64,000 nt of DNA, from contig NZ_CP059903.1 of NCBI RefSeq assembly GCF_014127485.1, positions 1,302,001-1,366,000 on the forward strand, in the 5' to 3' direction. Within the stretch, counting starts at the first letter, position 1, and the number at the start of each line of letters is the position of its first letter. A program made the position numbers and the translations under genes. Positions 9,883-18,313 of this stretch are shown piece after piece. The notes below the pieces were generated by a model. The model did no database searches. It saw only the letters and a list, made by a program, of their open reading frames with translations, and was not told where the DNA came from. This DNA is from Nocardioides dongkuii (GTDB taxonomy: Bacteria > Actinomycetota > Actinomycetes > Propionibacteriales > Nocardioidaceae).

Positions 9883-11049
9883 TCAGGCGGCGGCAACCCG
9901 GGCGATCGCGAGCGCGACCGCCCCGACGACCTCGGCCCGGTCGCCGAGCGCGCCGGGGACGACCCGGACCGCGGCGGCGGTGTCGGGCTGCGCGTAGCGG
10001 TCGACGGCGTGGCGGACACCGGACACCAGCGAGGGTGCGGTGCCGAGCGAGCCCCCGACCACGACGGCCTCGGGGTTGAGGCTGTTGCACAGGTCGGCCA
10101 CGGCGCGGCCGACCGTGCGCCCCGCGTCGTCGAGCACGCGGCGTACGCCGGGGTCGCCCGCGTCGTCGAGCTCGAGGACCCGCTCGGTCGTGAGCTCCTC
10201 GTCGTACGCCGGGGCGAGCAGGTCGATGAGGCGGGGCGCGGCGACGACGGTCTCCAGGCAGCCGCGGTTGCCGCAGCGGCAGACGAGGCCGTCCTCGCCG
10301 ACCTGCACGTGGCCGAGCTCCCCGGCGATGCCCGAGACGCCACGGTGCAGCCGTCCACCGAGCACGATCCCGGCGCCCAGGCCGCTGGCCACCTTGAGGT
10401 AGACGAGGTCGGCGACCCCGCGGGCCACGCCGTGGTGCAGCTCGGCGAGCGCGCCGAGGTTGGCGTCGTTGTCGGCGTGCACGGGTACGCCGAGGCGCCG
10501 GGCGAGCTCCCGGGCCGGCCGGAGGTGCCGCCAGCCCGGCATGATGCCGGTGCTGATCCGTGCGGAGCGCCGGTCGAGGGGCGCGGGCACGCACATGCCG
10601 ACCGCGTGCAGGTCGGCTCGGGGCACCCCGGCCCGGTCCAGCAGGGTCCGCACCATGGCGGCGGCGCGGTCGAGCGCCTCGGCGCCGTGGGCGTCGACGT
10701 CCAGCTCGGCGAGGTCCTCGGCGAGCACGGTGCCTCCGCGGTCGGCGACCGCCACCCGCACGTGCCGGTGACCGACGTCGACGCCGGCCACGCCGCCCGC
10801 GGGGGTGCTCAGCGCGACGAGCACCGGCGGGCGACCGCTGCCGCCCTTGTGCGGCCGGCCGCGCCCGGCGGTCTCGCGGACCTGGCCGCTCGCGATCAGC
10901 GCGCCGACCAGGCTGGAGACGGTGGTGCGCGAGAGCCCGCTCGCCCGGGTGAGGTCGGCACGGCTCATCGGCCCCTCGGCGGCGAGGAGCCCGGTGATCG
11001 CGCGGCGGTTAGCGACGCGCAGGCGTTCCAACGAGCCCGGCGGGGGCAT
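9883..11049 (-). CDS. ROK family transcriptional regulator
   Basis: 388 residues from ATG 11049. Residues about 10-65 form a winged helix (RRAITGLLAAEGPMSRADL, SGLSRTTVSSLVGAL), followed by an ASKHA kinase-like domain with VGVDVGHRHV-type phosphate loop and the ROK zinc cluster CRCGNRGCLE. Such NagC/XylR-type proteins repress sugar genes and release DNA on binding a sugar. It diverges from a secreted GH3 beta-glucosidase, so a beta-glucoside or cello-oligosaccharide is a plausible inducer. A perfect palindrome lies 17 bp upstream of the start and a TACCGT -10 box sits 12 nt before the ATG. Confidence 0.9.
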   Translation of the reverse strand: MPPPGSLERLRVANRRAITGLLAAEGPMSRADLTRASGLSRTTVSSLVGALIASGQVRETAGRGRPHKGGSGRPPVLVALSTPAGGVAGVDVGHRHVRVAVADRGGTVLAEDLAELDVDAHGAEALDRAAAMVRTLLDRAGVPRADLHAVGMCVPAPLDRRSARISTGIMPGWRHLRPARELARRLGVPVHADNDANLGALAELHHGVARGVADLVYLKVASGLGAGIVLGGRLHRGVSGIAGELGHVQVGEDGLVCRCGNRGCLETVVAAPRLIDLLAPAYDEELTTERVLELDDAGDPGVRRVLDDAGRTVGRAVADLCNSLNPEAVVVGGSLGTAPSLVSGVRHAVDRYAQPDTAAAVRVVPGALGDRAEVVGAVALAIARVAAA

Positions 11050-11055
11050 GTCGCC

Positions 11056-11061
11056 ACGGTA
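11056..11061 (-). promoter_or_regulatory. -10 box of the ROK regulator gene
   Basis: On the minus strand TACCGT begins exactly 12 nt before the ATG at 11049, a distance consistent with a leaderless transcript. The palindromic operator lies immediately upstream. Confidence 0.5.
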
Positions 11062-11065
11062 ACCG

Positions 11066-11095
11066 ATTCGTCCGGAGACCGGACGAATATGTCCG
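11066..11095. promoter_or_regulatory. Palindromic operator between ROK regulator and GH3 gene
   Basis: ATTCGTCCGG (11066-11075) is perfectly inverted as CCGGACGAAT (11079-11088) around a 3-bp spacer. A further GTCCG at 11091-11095 pairs with CGGAC at 11080-11084. The element is placed next to the regulator's own -10 box, so binding would block autogenous transcription and probably the divergent glucosidase gene. Binding by the ROK protein is inference from position. Confidence 0.75.
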
Positions 11096-11222
11096 CTGAG
11101 CAGGCTCTTTGTGCATTGACCCGGCGGAATGGCGGTTCCACTGTGGGCGGAGCGCGCGGACCGCGCGTGCCGGCTCCTCCTCCCGGTGGCCGGCTCGCAT
11201 GCTCGGGCAAGGAGAACCCCGC

Positions 11223-13214
11223 ATGACCCAGCACCCATCCCGCGGAGGGCGCCGTCGCGCCGCCGCGCTCCTGGCCGGGCTCGCCGGCCTGGTCGCCACC
11301 ACCCTGGTCCCGGTCCAGCCGTCCTCGGCCGGCGCCGCGGACCCGCTGCCCTACCAGGACCCCTCGCTGCCCACGGAGCAGCGGGTCCAGGACCTCCTCG
11401 CGCGGATGACGATCGAGGAGAAGGTCGGCCAGATGACCCAGGCCGAGCGCATCGACGTCGCGGCCGACCCGTCCCTGGTCACCACCTACGGACTCGGCAG
11501 CGTGCTGTCGGGAGGCGGCTCCACCCCGGCCGAGAACACCCCGGAGGGCTGGGCCGACATGGTCGACACCTTCCAGGAGGCGGCGCTCGACACCCGGCTC
11601 GGCATCCCGCTGCTGTACGGCGTCGACGCCGTCCACGGCCACGCCAACCTGCTCGGCGCCACCGTCTTCCCGCACAACATCGGCCTCGGGGCGACCCGAG
11701 ACCCCGACCTCGTGCGCCGGATCGGGTACATCACGGCGAAGGAGACCCGCGCCAGCGGACCGAACTGGAACTTCGCGCCGTGCCTCTGCATCGCGCGCGA
11801 CGACCGCTGGGGACGTACCTACGAGTCCTTCGGGGAGAGCCCCCGCCTGGTCGCCCGGATGGCCACGGTGATCGACGGCCTCCAGGGCAGGCGCGGCCAG
11901 CTCGACCGGCCCGACCGGGTGCTGGCGACCGCCAAGCACTTCGCGGGCGACGGCCTCACCGCCTGGGACACCGGCGAGGGCGACTACACCCTCGACCAGG
12001 GCATCGCCCGGGTCAGCCGAGCCGAGTTCGAGCGGCTCGCGCTGGCGCCGTACCGCGTCGCCATCGACCGCCACCACGTCGGGTCGGTGATGCCGTCGTT
12101 CTCCAGCGTCGACTGGACCGAGGACGGGATCGGCAACCCGGTGAAGATGCACGCCAACCGGGAGCTGCTCACCGACGTCCTCAAGGGCGAGATGGGCTTC
12201 GACGGCCTGGTGATCTCCGACTGGCGCGCGATCCACCAGATCCCCGGTGACTACCGCGCCCAGGTCAAGGCGTCGGTGAACGCCGGCGTCGACATGTTCA
12301 TGGAGCCGACGACCACCGAGCCGGTCGGCTACCAGCAGTTCATCGAGACGCTCCTCGCGCTGGTCGCGGACGGCGAGGTGCCGATGAGCCGCATCGACGA
12401 CGCGGTCTCGCGGATCCTCACCGCCAAGTTCGAGCTCGGGCTGTTCGAGAAGCCGCTCACCGACCGGCGCCACCTCGACGAGATCGGCAGCCGCCAGCAC
12501 CGGGCGGTCGCCCGGAAGGCGGTCGCGAAGTCGCAGGTCCTGCTCACCAACCGGGGACGCACGCTCCCGCTGAGCCCGCGCAGGCAGCCCGTGTACGTCG
12601 CGGGCAGCAACGCCGACAACATCGGCAACCAGGCCGGGGGCTGGACCCTGACCTGGCAGGGCGGGTCGACCAACGTGATCCCCGGGGACACCGTCCTCGA
12701 CGGCATCCGGAAGGCGTCGCGGTCGCCGGTCACCTTCAGCGAGACGGCGTCGCAGCGGGTCCCGCGCGGGGCCGCCGGCGTCGTCGTCGTCGGCGAGACG
12801 CCGTACGCCGAGGGCTTCGGCGACGTGGGCGGTCCCGAGTGGGCCTACGACCCGGGCGACGCCGGCGTCCCGCGGCCCGAGCAGACGATGCGGCTGAGCG
12901 AGGCCGACGAGGCGGCGGTGCGCACCGTCTGCGCCCGCGCCGCCTCCTGCACCGTCCTGGTGGTCTCGGGCCGGCCGCTGGTCCTCCCGGACGGCCTGCG
13001 CAGGAAGATCGACGCGCTCGTCGCGTCCTGGCTGCCGGGCAGCGAGGGCACCGGCGTCGCCGACGTGCTCTTCGGGGAGCGGCGCTTCACCGGCCGGCTG
13101 CCGGTGAGCTGGCCGCGCCGCGTGGACGAGCCGGTCAACGTCGGGGACCGTCGCTACGACCCGCTCTTCCGCTACGGCCACGGGCTGAGCCCGAGGACCG
13201 GACGGGGTCGCTGA
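11223..13214 (+). CDS. Secreted glycoside hydrolase family 3 protein (beta-glucosidase/exo-glucanase)
   Basis: 663 residues from ATG 11223 with an AAGGAG ribosome site. An Arg-rich n-region, hydrophobic core and a small-residue stretch ending around residue 39 make a signal peptide. The mature protein has the GH3 N-domain (GVDAVHGHANL, NFAPCLCIARDDRWGRTYESFGE, KHFAGDG) with the catalytic Asp in LVISDWRA, then the C-terminal alpha/beta domain. This profile resembles barley exo-1,3/1,4-beta-glucanase and bacterial CelD-type glucohydrolases, which release glucose from beta-glucans. It is divergent from a ROK regulator, which probably controls it. Confidence 0.92.
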   Translation: MTQHPSRGGRRRAAALLAGLAGLVATTLVPVQPSSAGAADPLPYQDPSLPTEQRVQDLLARMTIEEKVGQMTQAERIDVAADPSLVTTYGLGSVLSGGGSTPAENTPEGWADMVDTFQEAALDTRLGIPLLYGVDAVHGHANLLGATVFPHNIGLGATRDPDLVRRIGYITAKETRASGPNWNFAPCLCIARDDRWGRTYESFGESPRLVARMATVIDGLQGRRGQLDRPDRVLATAKHFAGDGLTAWDTGEGDYTLDQGIARVSRAEFERLALAPYRVAIDRHHVGSVMPSFSSVDWTEDGIGNPVKMHANRELLTDVLKGEMGFDGLVISDWRAIHQIPGDYRAQVKASVNAGVDMFMEPTTTEPVGYQQFIETLLALVADGEVPMSRIDDAVSRILTAKFELGLFEKPLTDRRHLDEIGSRQHRAVARKAVAKSQVLLTNRGRTLPLSPRRQPVYVAGSNADNIGNQAGGWTLTWQGGSTNVIPGDTVLDGIRKASRSPVTFSETASQRVPRGAAGVVVVGETPYAEGFGDVGGPEWAYDPGDAGVPRPEQTMRLSEADEAAVRTVCARAASCTVLVVSGRPLVLPDGLRRKIDALVASWLPGSEGTGVADVLFGERRFTGRLPVSWPRRVDEPVNVGDRRYDPLFRYGHGLSPRTGRGR

Positions 13215-13254
13215 CGCACCCGTCGTGCCCCGGGCGGCCGGTACCGTCCGGGGC

Positions 13255-14334
13255 ATGACGGCTCCCGTGCTCCGTTTCCATGGCCCGGTGCTCCCCGACG
13301 GGGAGGCGCGCGACCTGTACGTCGTCGACGGCCGGGTCACCTACGAGCGCCAGGCCGGCGCCGAGACGGCCGCCGAGGGCTGGATCGTTCCGGGCCTGGT
13401 CGACGCCCACAACCACCTCGGCCTCGACGACGGGGGAGCGGTCGACGACGACGAGGTCGAGCGGCAGGCGCTCCAGGACCGCGACGCCGGCGCCCTGCTG
13501 CTCCGCGACTGCGGCTCGCCCGCCGACACCCGCTGGGTCCAGCAGCGCGAGGACCTGCCGCGGCTAGTCCGGGCCGGGCGCCACCTGGCGCGCACCCGGC
13601 GCTACCTGCGCGACTACGGCCACGAGGTCGAGCCCGACGAGCTGCCGGCGTACGCCGCCCGGGAGGCGCGCGCCGGCGACGGCTGGGTCAAGCTCGTCGG
13701 CGACTGGATCTCCCGCGAGGACGGCGACCTGGCGCCGTCCTTCCCCGCCCCGGCGTTCGCCGCCGCCATCGCCGCCGCCCACGCGGAGGGCGCGCGGGTC
13801 ACCGCGCACTGCTTCGGCCACGAGGTGCTGCCGGGCCTGCTCGAGGCCGGGATCGACTGCATCGAGCACGGCACCGGGCTCACCCTCGACCAGGTCGCGC
13901 TGATGGCCGACCGGGGCGTGGCGCTGGTGCCGACGGTCATGCAGACCGCGAAGTTCCCGGGCTTCGCCGACGCCGGCCGGGAGCGGTTCCCGGCGTACGC
14001 CGCGACGATGGAGGAGCTCTACGCCCGCCGCCGCGAGGTGCTGATGAGCGCCTTCGAGGCCGGCGTACCCCTCTACGTCGGCAGCGACGGCGGCGGTCCC
14101 GCGCGGCACGGCCACCTCGCGGGGGAGGTGCTCGCCATGGTCGAGATGGGGCTGCCCGCGGAGTACGTCGTCGGCGCGGCCTCCTGGCGCGCGCGCCAGT
14201 GGCTCGGCTTCGACCCCGCCCTCGGCGAGGGCTCCGCCGCGGACTTCGTCGTCCTGGACCGGGACCCCCTGCTGGACCCGTCGGTGCTCTACGCCCCGAG
14301 CCGGGTGGTGCTCCGCGGCCGCGTGGTCGTCTGA
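13255..14334 (+). CDS. Metal-dependent amidohydrolase (imidazolonepropionase-like)
   Basis: 359 residues from ATG 13255. The fold is a composite TIM-barrel amidohydrolase: VPGLVDAHNHLG provides the HxH-type metal ligands (here HNH), GWVKLVGDW the bridging lysine position, VTAHCFG and CIEHG the next two histidines, and YVGSDGGG the catalytic Asp. The closing segment SAADFVVLDRDPL is typical of this superfamily. It hydrolyses a cyclic amide or related C-N bond; the substrate is unknown. It lies 40 bp after the glucosidase but has its own TACCGT box (13242-13247) 13 nt before the start. Confidence 0.85.
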   Translation: MTAPVLRFHGPVLPDGEARDLYVVDGRVTYERQAGAETAAEGWIVPGLVDAHNHLGLDDGGAVDDDEVERQALQDRDAGALLLRDCGSPADTRWVQQREDLPRLVRAGRHLARTRRYLRDYGHEVEPDELPAYAAREARAGDGWVKLVGDWISREDGDLAPSFPAPAFAAAIAAAHAEGARVTAHCFGHEVLPGLLEAGIDCIEHGTGLTLDQVALMADRGVALVPTVMQTAKFPGFADAGRERFPAYAATMEELYARRREVLMSAFEAGVPLYVGSDGGGPARHGHLAGEVLAMVEMGLPAEYVVGAASWRARQWLGFDPALGEGSAADFVVLDRDPLLDPSVLYAPSRVVLRGRVVV

Positions 14335-14338
14335 GCGG

Positions 14339-14426
14339 CGGCGTACTGGGACCGACGGACCTTCCGCTTGACCGACGAAGCTCCGTCGGTCAAGTGCCGG
14401 ATTCACCGGTCGACCGGTGAATTGTC
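14339..14426. repeat. Convergent-junction double-hairpin repeat, copy 1
   Basis: Placed just after the stop of the + strand amidohydrolase and before the end of a - strand gene. It holds a hairpin with 11-bp arms CTTGACCGACG / CGTCGGTCAAG and a 6-nt loop (14367-14394), then a perfect 22-bp palindrome at 14401-14422 with half ATTCACCGGTC. A second copy lies at 42774-42862. Both structures read the same on either strand, so a bidirectional terminator is likely. Confidence 0.8.
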
Positions 14427-14442
14427 CCGGCCCGCGACCCGC

Positions 14443-14976
14443 TCAACGCCGGGTCGTCGCCCGCGCCGACCAGACCAGCCCGGCGGCGAGCAGCACGGCG
14501 AGGCCGAGGCCGGCGAGGAGCAGCGGCACCAGGATGGTGGCGACGATCCCGCCGGCGAGGTTGCCGACCCGCGGGGTGGGCCCGATCTCGACCTCGGTGC
14601 TCGCCATTCCGGGCGCGCCGGTGCAGGTCACCTCGAGCTCGCCGGAGCCGGGGTCGAAGCGCGCCCGTCCGGTGCGCTCGACGCCGTTGACCTCGCGCCG
14701 GTAGCTGGCGCCGACCCGGTCCAGCGCGATCGCCGTACCGGTCTCGGCATCGACGACCGTGCAGTCGGGCGCGGGCCCCTCGACCCACAGCAGGCGGTCG
14801 CCGTCGGTGCCGACCTCGACGCGGTGCGGGTCGCCGTCGACGGGGACGGTGGCGTCGACGGCGAGGAACCCGCCGAGCGTCCCCACGAAGAGCGCGACCC
14901 CCGTGGCGGCGGCCGCCACCAGCAACCCGCCGCCCAGGACGAACCACCAGGACGAGGGGCGGGGCCGGCCGGTCAT
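14443..14976 (-). CDS. Small membrane protein of unknown function
   Basis: 177 residues from ATG 14976. Two hydrophobic helices (about residues 8-35 and 135-168) flank a soluble, probably extracytoplasmic region of about 100 residues rich in Asp, Val and Thr, with two cysteines (DCTVVD, VTCTG) that could form a disulfide. I recognise no family. It converges on the amidohydrolase across a double-hairpin repeat and diverges from rpsP. A CATGCT box begins 12 nt before the ATG. Confidence 0.7.
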   Translation of the reverse strand: MTGRPRPSSWWFVLGGGLLVAAAATGVALFVGTLGGFLAVDATVPVDGDPHRVEVGTDGDRLLWVEGPAPDCTVVDAETGTAIALDRVGASYRREVNGVERTGRARFDPGSGELEVTCTGAPGMASTEVEIGPTPRVGNLAGGIVATILVPLLLAGLGLAVLLAAGLVWSARATTRR

Positions 14977-15157
14977 GGGCGGAGCATGCCCGATTTCCTC
15001 GTGCCGCCCCGCATCTGGCAGACTTGCTCGCTGAGTCCTGTGCGTCCGGCCCCTCTCAACCGGTCGTCCAGTGCCCGTCGGCAGTCCCCACCCGGTGTTT
15101 CCCCACCTGGCGGCGGGGCCGCCACCCACACCCATATTCCGAGGAGACACCACAGAC

Positions 15158-15709
15158 GTGGCCGTCAAGATTCGTTTGAAGCGCCTGGGCAAGGTCCGGG
15201 TGCCCCAGTACCGCATCGTCGTCGTCGACTCCCGCAAGAAGCGCGACGGCAGGGTCATCGAGGAGATCGGCAAGTACCACCCCAAGGAGGACCCGTCGTA
15301 CATCGACGTCGTCTCCGAGCGGGCGCAGTACTGGCTGGGCGTCGGCGCGCAGCCGACGGAGGCCGTCGAGGCCATCCTCAAGATCACCGGTGACTGGCAG
15401 ACCCACAAGGGTCTCCCGGGCACCGAGGGCACCCTGCAGGTGAAGGAGGCCAAGCGCGCCAAGCTCGACATCTTCAACGAGGCGCTCAAGGAGGCCCACG
15501 GCTCCGCTTCGTCGGAGGCCGTGACCAAGAAGACCGCCGCCAAGAAGGGCGAGTCCAAGGCCAAGGCCGAGGAGCCCAAGGCTGAGGAGCCGAAGGCCGA
15601 GGAGACCCCGGCCGAGGCGCCTGCCGCCGAGGTCCCGGTCACCGCGGGTCAGACCCCCGAGGACGCCACCGTCGAGGCCGAGGCGGCCGAGACCAAGAGC
15701 GAGGCCTGA
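15158..15709 (+). CDS. rpsP: 30S ribosomal protein S16
   Basis: 183 residues from GTG 15158 after a GAGGAG site. The first about 85 residues are canonical S16 ([42 protein letters not shown]). The remainder is a long low-complexity tail of Ala, Glu, Lys and Pro with a repeated AEEPK unit, about twice the family length; similar tails occur in actinobacterial S16. S16 binds 16S rRNA in the 30S body. It heads the conserved rpsP-khpA-rimM-trmD-rplS block. Confidence 0.97.
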   Translation: MAVKIRLKRLGKVRVPQYRIVVVDSRKKRDGRVIEEIGKYHPKEDPSYIDVVSERAQYWLGVGAQPTEAVEAILKITGDWQTHKGLPGTEGTLQVKEAKRAKLDIFNEALKEAHGSASSEAVTKKTAAKKGESKAKAEEPKAEEPKAEETPAEAPAAEVPVTAGQTPEDATVEAEAAETKSEA

Positions 15710-15714
15710 GCACC

Positions 15715-15957
15715 ATGCTCGCCGACGCGCTCGAGCACCTCGTCCGGGGTGTCGTCGACAACCCGGACGACGTGGTGGTCCGCGACAAGCAGCTGCGTCG
15801 CGGCTCCGTCCTCGAGGTCCTGGTGCACCCTGACGACCTCGGCAAGGTGATCGGCCGCGGAGGCCGCACCGCGTCGGCGTTCCGCACGGTCGTCTCGGCG
15901 CTGGCCGGCAAGGACGGCGCCCGGGTCGACTTCGTGGACGTCGACAAGCGTCGCTGA
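15715..15957 (+). CDS. khpA: KH domain RNA-binding protein KhpA
   Basis: 80 residues, a single type II KH domain. The nucleic-acid-binding GxxG loop is GKVIGRGGRTASA. It starts 5 bp after rpsP, a position conserved across actinobacteria and firmicutes. KhpA, often with KhpB, is a global RNA-binding protein linked to cell-division and cell-elongation control in firmicutes. A strong hairpin follows before rimM. Confidence 0.95.
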   Translation: MLADALEHLVRGVVDNPDDVVVRDKQLRRGSVLEVLVHPDDLGKVIGRGGRTASAFRTVVSALAGKDGARVDFVDVDKRR

Positions 15958-15971
15958 GCACACTGTTCGCC

Positions 15972-16007
15972 AGGATGGGTGTCGCCCCTCGGGGCGGCAC
16001 CCATCCT
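15972..16007 (+). terminator. Long hairpin between khpA and rimM
   Basis: A 17-bp stem, with one G-U pair, runs from AGGATGGG (15972) to CCCATCCT (16007), leaving a very tight loop. TGCATTT follows, a weak T-rich tail. It could end part of the rpsP-khpA transcription or act as an RNase barrier setting ribosomal-protein over processing-enzyme dosage. Confidence 0.65.
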
Positions 16008-16032
16008 GCATTTACCGCCCCGAGAGGATCCT

Positions 16033-16590
16033 GTGGAGACCATCGAGCTCGTCGTCGGCCGCATCGGCAAGCCGCACGGCCTCAAGGGTGAGGTGACCGT
16101 CGACGTCCGCACCGACGAGCCGGAGCGGCGCTACGCCCCCGGCGCCGTCCTGCGCGCCGAGCCGCCCAGCGGCTCCGCGTCGCCGCTGCGGTCGCTGACC
16201 GTCGACCGGGCGCGCTGGCACCAGTCCACGCTGCTGGTCACCTTCGCCGAGCTGCCCGACCGCAACGCCGCCGAGGCGGTCCGCGGCACCGTGCTGCACG
16301 CGACCGTCCCGCTCGACCAGACCCCCGAGGACCCCGACGAGTTCTACGACCACCAGCTGGTCGGGCTCGCGGCGTGCGACGTCGACGGGCGCGCGCTGGG
16401 CGAGGTCACGGCCCTCGTGCACGGTGGCGCCCAGGACCTGCTGACCATCCGCACCCCCGACGGCCGCGACACGCTGGTGCCGTTCGTCAAGGCCCTCGTG
16501 CCCGAGGTCGACCTCGCCGGCGGCCGCGTCGTCGTCGCCGACCGGCCCGGCCTGGTCACGCCGCTGCCCGAGGACGAGCAGGAGGGGTAG
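16033..16590 (+). CDS. rimM: Ribosome maturation factor RimM
   Basis: 185 residues from GTG 16033, preceded by a GAGAGG site. The N-terminal RimM barrel begins [19 protein letters not shown], and the PRC-barrel-like C-terminal domain has [10 protein letters not shown] and [14 protein letters not shown]. The protein binds S19 and helps assemble the 30S head. Its TAG stop shares one base with the trmD start, so the two are coupled. Confidence 0.96.
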   Translation: METIELVVGRIGKPHGLKGEVTVDVRTDEPERRYAPGAVLRAEPPSGSASPLRSLTVDRARWHQSTLLVTFAELPDRNAAEAVRGTVLHATVPLDQTPEDPDEFYDHQLVGLAACDVDGRALGEVTALVHGGAQDLLTIRTPDGRDTLVPFVKALVPEVDLAGGRVVVADRPGLVTPLPEDEQEG

Positions 16591-17744
16591 TGCGGCTCGA
16601 CTACGTCACGATCTTCCCGGACTACCTCGCGCCGCTGTCGCTCTCGCTGCCCGGCCGCGCCGTGGCGTCGGGGCTGATCGAGGTCCACGTCCACGACCTG
16701 CGCACCTGGACCCACGACCGGCACCGCACCGTCGACGACACGCCGTACGGCGGGGGCGCCGGCATGGTGATGCGGCCCGAGCCGTGGGGGGAGGCGCTCG
16801 ACGCGCTGGCCGTCGAGGGCGCCACGGTCGTCGTGCCGACGCCGTCGGGGGAGCCGTTCACCCAGGCGCTGGCGCGCGACCTCGCGACCCGCGAGCGGCT
16901 GGTCTTCGCGTGCGGCCGCTACGAGGGCATCGACCAGCGCGTCCTCGACCACGCCGCGGCCCGCACGGAGGTGCGCGAGGTCTCCGTCGGCGACTACGTG
17001 CTCAACGGGGGAGAGGTCGCGGCGCTCGCGATCACCGAGGCCGTCGTACGGCTGCTGCCGGGGTTCATGGGCAACGCCGCGTCGCTGGTGGAGGAGTCCC
17101 ACGAGGACGGCCTGCTGGAGTACCCGGTCTACACCAAGCCCGCGAGCTGGCGGGGCCTCGACGTGCCGCCGGTGCTGCTCGGCGGCAACCACGCGGCGAT
17201 CGCCGCCTGGCGCCGCGACCAGGCGCTGCGGCGCACCGCTGAGCGTCGTCCCGACCTGCTGCACGCGAGCGCGACGGACGGGGAGTGGGCGGTCGTGCCG
17301 GCGGTCCGCGCCGACGCCCCCGAGCTGCTGGTCCTGCAGCGCGCCTGCTGGGTGCAGGAGGCGCTCGCCAACGACTCCCTGGAGATCCCGGCGCTGCACG
17401 AGTCGCTGGCCGACCTCACCGCGTCCCTCGACACCTGGAGCTGGTACGTCGTGCGCGCCGCGGGCCGGCTCGTCGGCGCGGTGCGCGGCCGGCTCGAGGG
17501 CGACACCTGGCACATCGGCCGGGTGATGGTGGCGCCGGACCTGCAGGGGCACGGGCTCGGCCGGCTGCTGCTCGACCACGTGCAGCGCGTTGCGCCGCCC
17601 GCGGCGGCGTCGTACTCCCTGTTCACGGGGGAGGGGAGCCACGCCAACCAGCGGATGTACAAGAAGGCGGGCTTCCGGCTCCGGCCCGACCTGCCCGCCC
17701 CGCCGGGGGCCGTCGTGCTGACCAAGCGGATTTCGGGCCGCTGA
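16590..17744 (+). CDS. trmD: tRNA (guanine37-N1)-methyltransferase TrmD fused to a GNAT acetyltransferase domain
   Basis: 384 residues; GTG start overlapping the rimM stop by 1 bp. Residues 1-230 are Trm[41 protein letters not shown] and [11 protein letters not shown] form the knotted SAM site. Usual TrmD is about 230-270 residues. Residues about 237-384 are a GNAT domain with the acetyl-CoA loop [12 protein letters not shown] (residues 317-328) and [12 protein letters not shown]. TrmD makes m1G37 and prevents +1 frameshifting. The added domain may acetylate a protein or small molecule; the partner is unknown. The frame is continuous with no sign of an error. Confidence 0.95.
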   Translation: MRLDYVTIFPDYLAPLSLSLPGRAVASGLIEVHVHDLRTWTHDRHRTVDDTPYGGGAGMVMRPEPWGEALDALAVEGATVVVPTPSGEPFTQALARDLATRERLVFACGRYEGIDQRVLDHAAARTEVREVSVGDYVLNGGEVAALAITEAVVRLLPGFMGNAASLVEESHEDGLLEYPVYTKPASWRGLDVPPVLLGGNHAAIAAWRRDQALRRTAERRPDLLHASATDGEWAVVPAVRADAPELLVLQRACWVQEALANDSLEIPALHESLADLTASLDTWSWYVVRAAGRLVGAVRGRLEGDTWHIGRVMVAPDLQGHGLGRLLLDHVQRVAPPAAASYSLFTGEGSHANQRMYKKAGFRLRPDLPAPPGAVVLTKRISGR

Positions 17745-17934
17745 TCCTCCTGTGGCACACTCGTGCCTTGGTCCAGCCGGGCCGAAGGACCGCTCCGAGG
17801 ATCGCACGGAGGGTCTGCGCCGGGCCCCTGCCACAGGGGGAGCCCAGCGCCGCCGGCCACCCACGCCGGACCACACACCTGAACAGCACCGCATCCGACA
17901 CCGCGACTGACCTGTGGCACTCGCGAGGAGAATC
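17745..17934 (+). promoter_or_regulatory. Structured rplS leader with competing pairings
   Basis: CCTGTGGCAC occurs at 17749-17758 and again at 17911-17920, only 3-4 bases before the GAGGAG ribosome site of rplS. Between them TGCCACAGG (17829-17837) is complementary to both. The first copy can extend to 13 bp with one G-U pair. The middle segment also forms its own hairpin (17822-17845). This is the layout of a switch that frees or hides the ribosome site; L19 feedback is a guess. Confidence 0.5.
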
Positions 17935-18285
17935 ATGACCAACGTCATCGCCGAGCTCGGCGCCGCATCGCTGCGCACCGACGTCCCCGCCTTCCGCGCG
18001 GGCGACACCATCAAGGTCCACGTGAAGGTCGTCGAGGGCAACCGGTCCCGCGTCCAGATCTTCCAGGGCGTCGTCATCCGGGTCCAGGGCTCCGGCGTGG
18101 GCCGCACCTTCACCGTCCGGAAGGTCTCCTTCGGCGTGGGCGTCGAGCGGACCTTCCCGCTGCACTCCCCGATCTTCGACCAGATCGAGATCGTCACCCG
18201 CGGTGACGTCCGCCGCGCCAAGCTGTACTACCTGCGCAACCTGCGCGGCAAGGCCGCCAAGATCAAGGAGCGCCGCGAGTCCTGA
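17935..18285 (+). CDS. rplS: 50S ribosomal protein L19
   Basis: 116 residues from ATG 17935, chosen by the GCGAGGAG site just upstream over an in-frame start at 17914. Canonical L19 motifs are present: [30 protein letters not shown] beta strands, [15 protein letters not shown] and the basic C-terminus [21 protein letters not shown]19 sits at the 30S-50S interface. It follows trmD after a 190-nt leader with alternative pairings. Confidence 0.97.
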   Translation: MTNVIAELGAASLRTDVPAFRAGDTIKVHVKVVEGNRSRVQIFQGVVIRVQGSGVGRTFTVRKVSFGVGVERTFPLHSPIFDQIEIVTRGDVRRAKLYYLRNLRGKAAKIKERRES

Positions 18286-18301
18286 GCTCCGGGCACCTGC
18301 C

Positions 18302-18307
18302 TAGGAT
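18302..18307 (+). promoter_or_regulatory. -10 box of lepB
   Basis: TAGGAT begins 12 nt before the lepB GTG, which places the predicted transcription start at the start codon itself. No strong -35 is visible. Confidence 0.45.
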
Positions 18308-18313
18308 CTGCGC

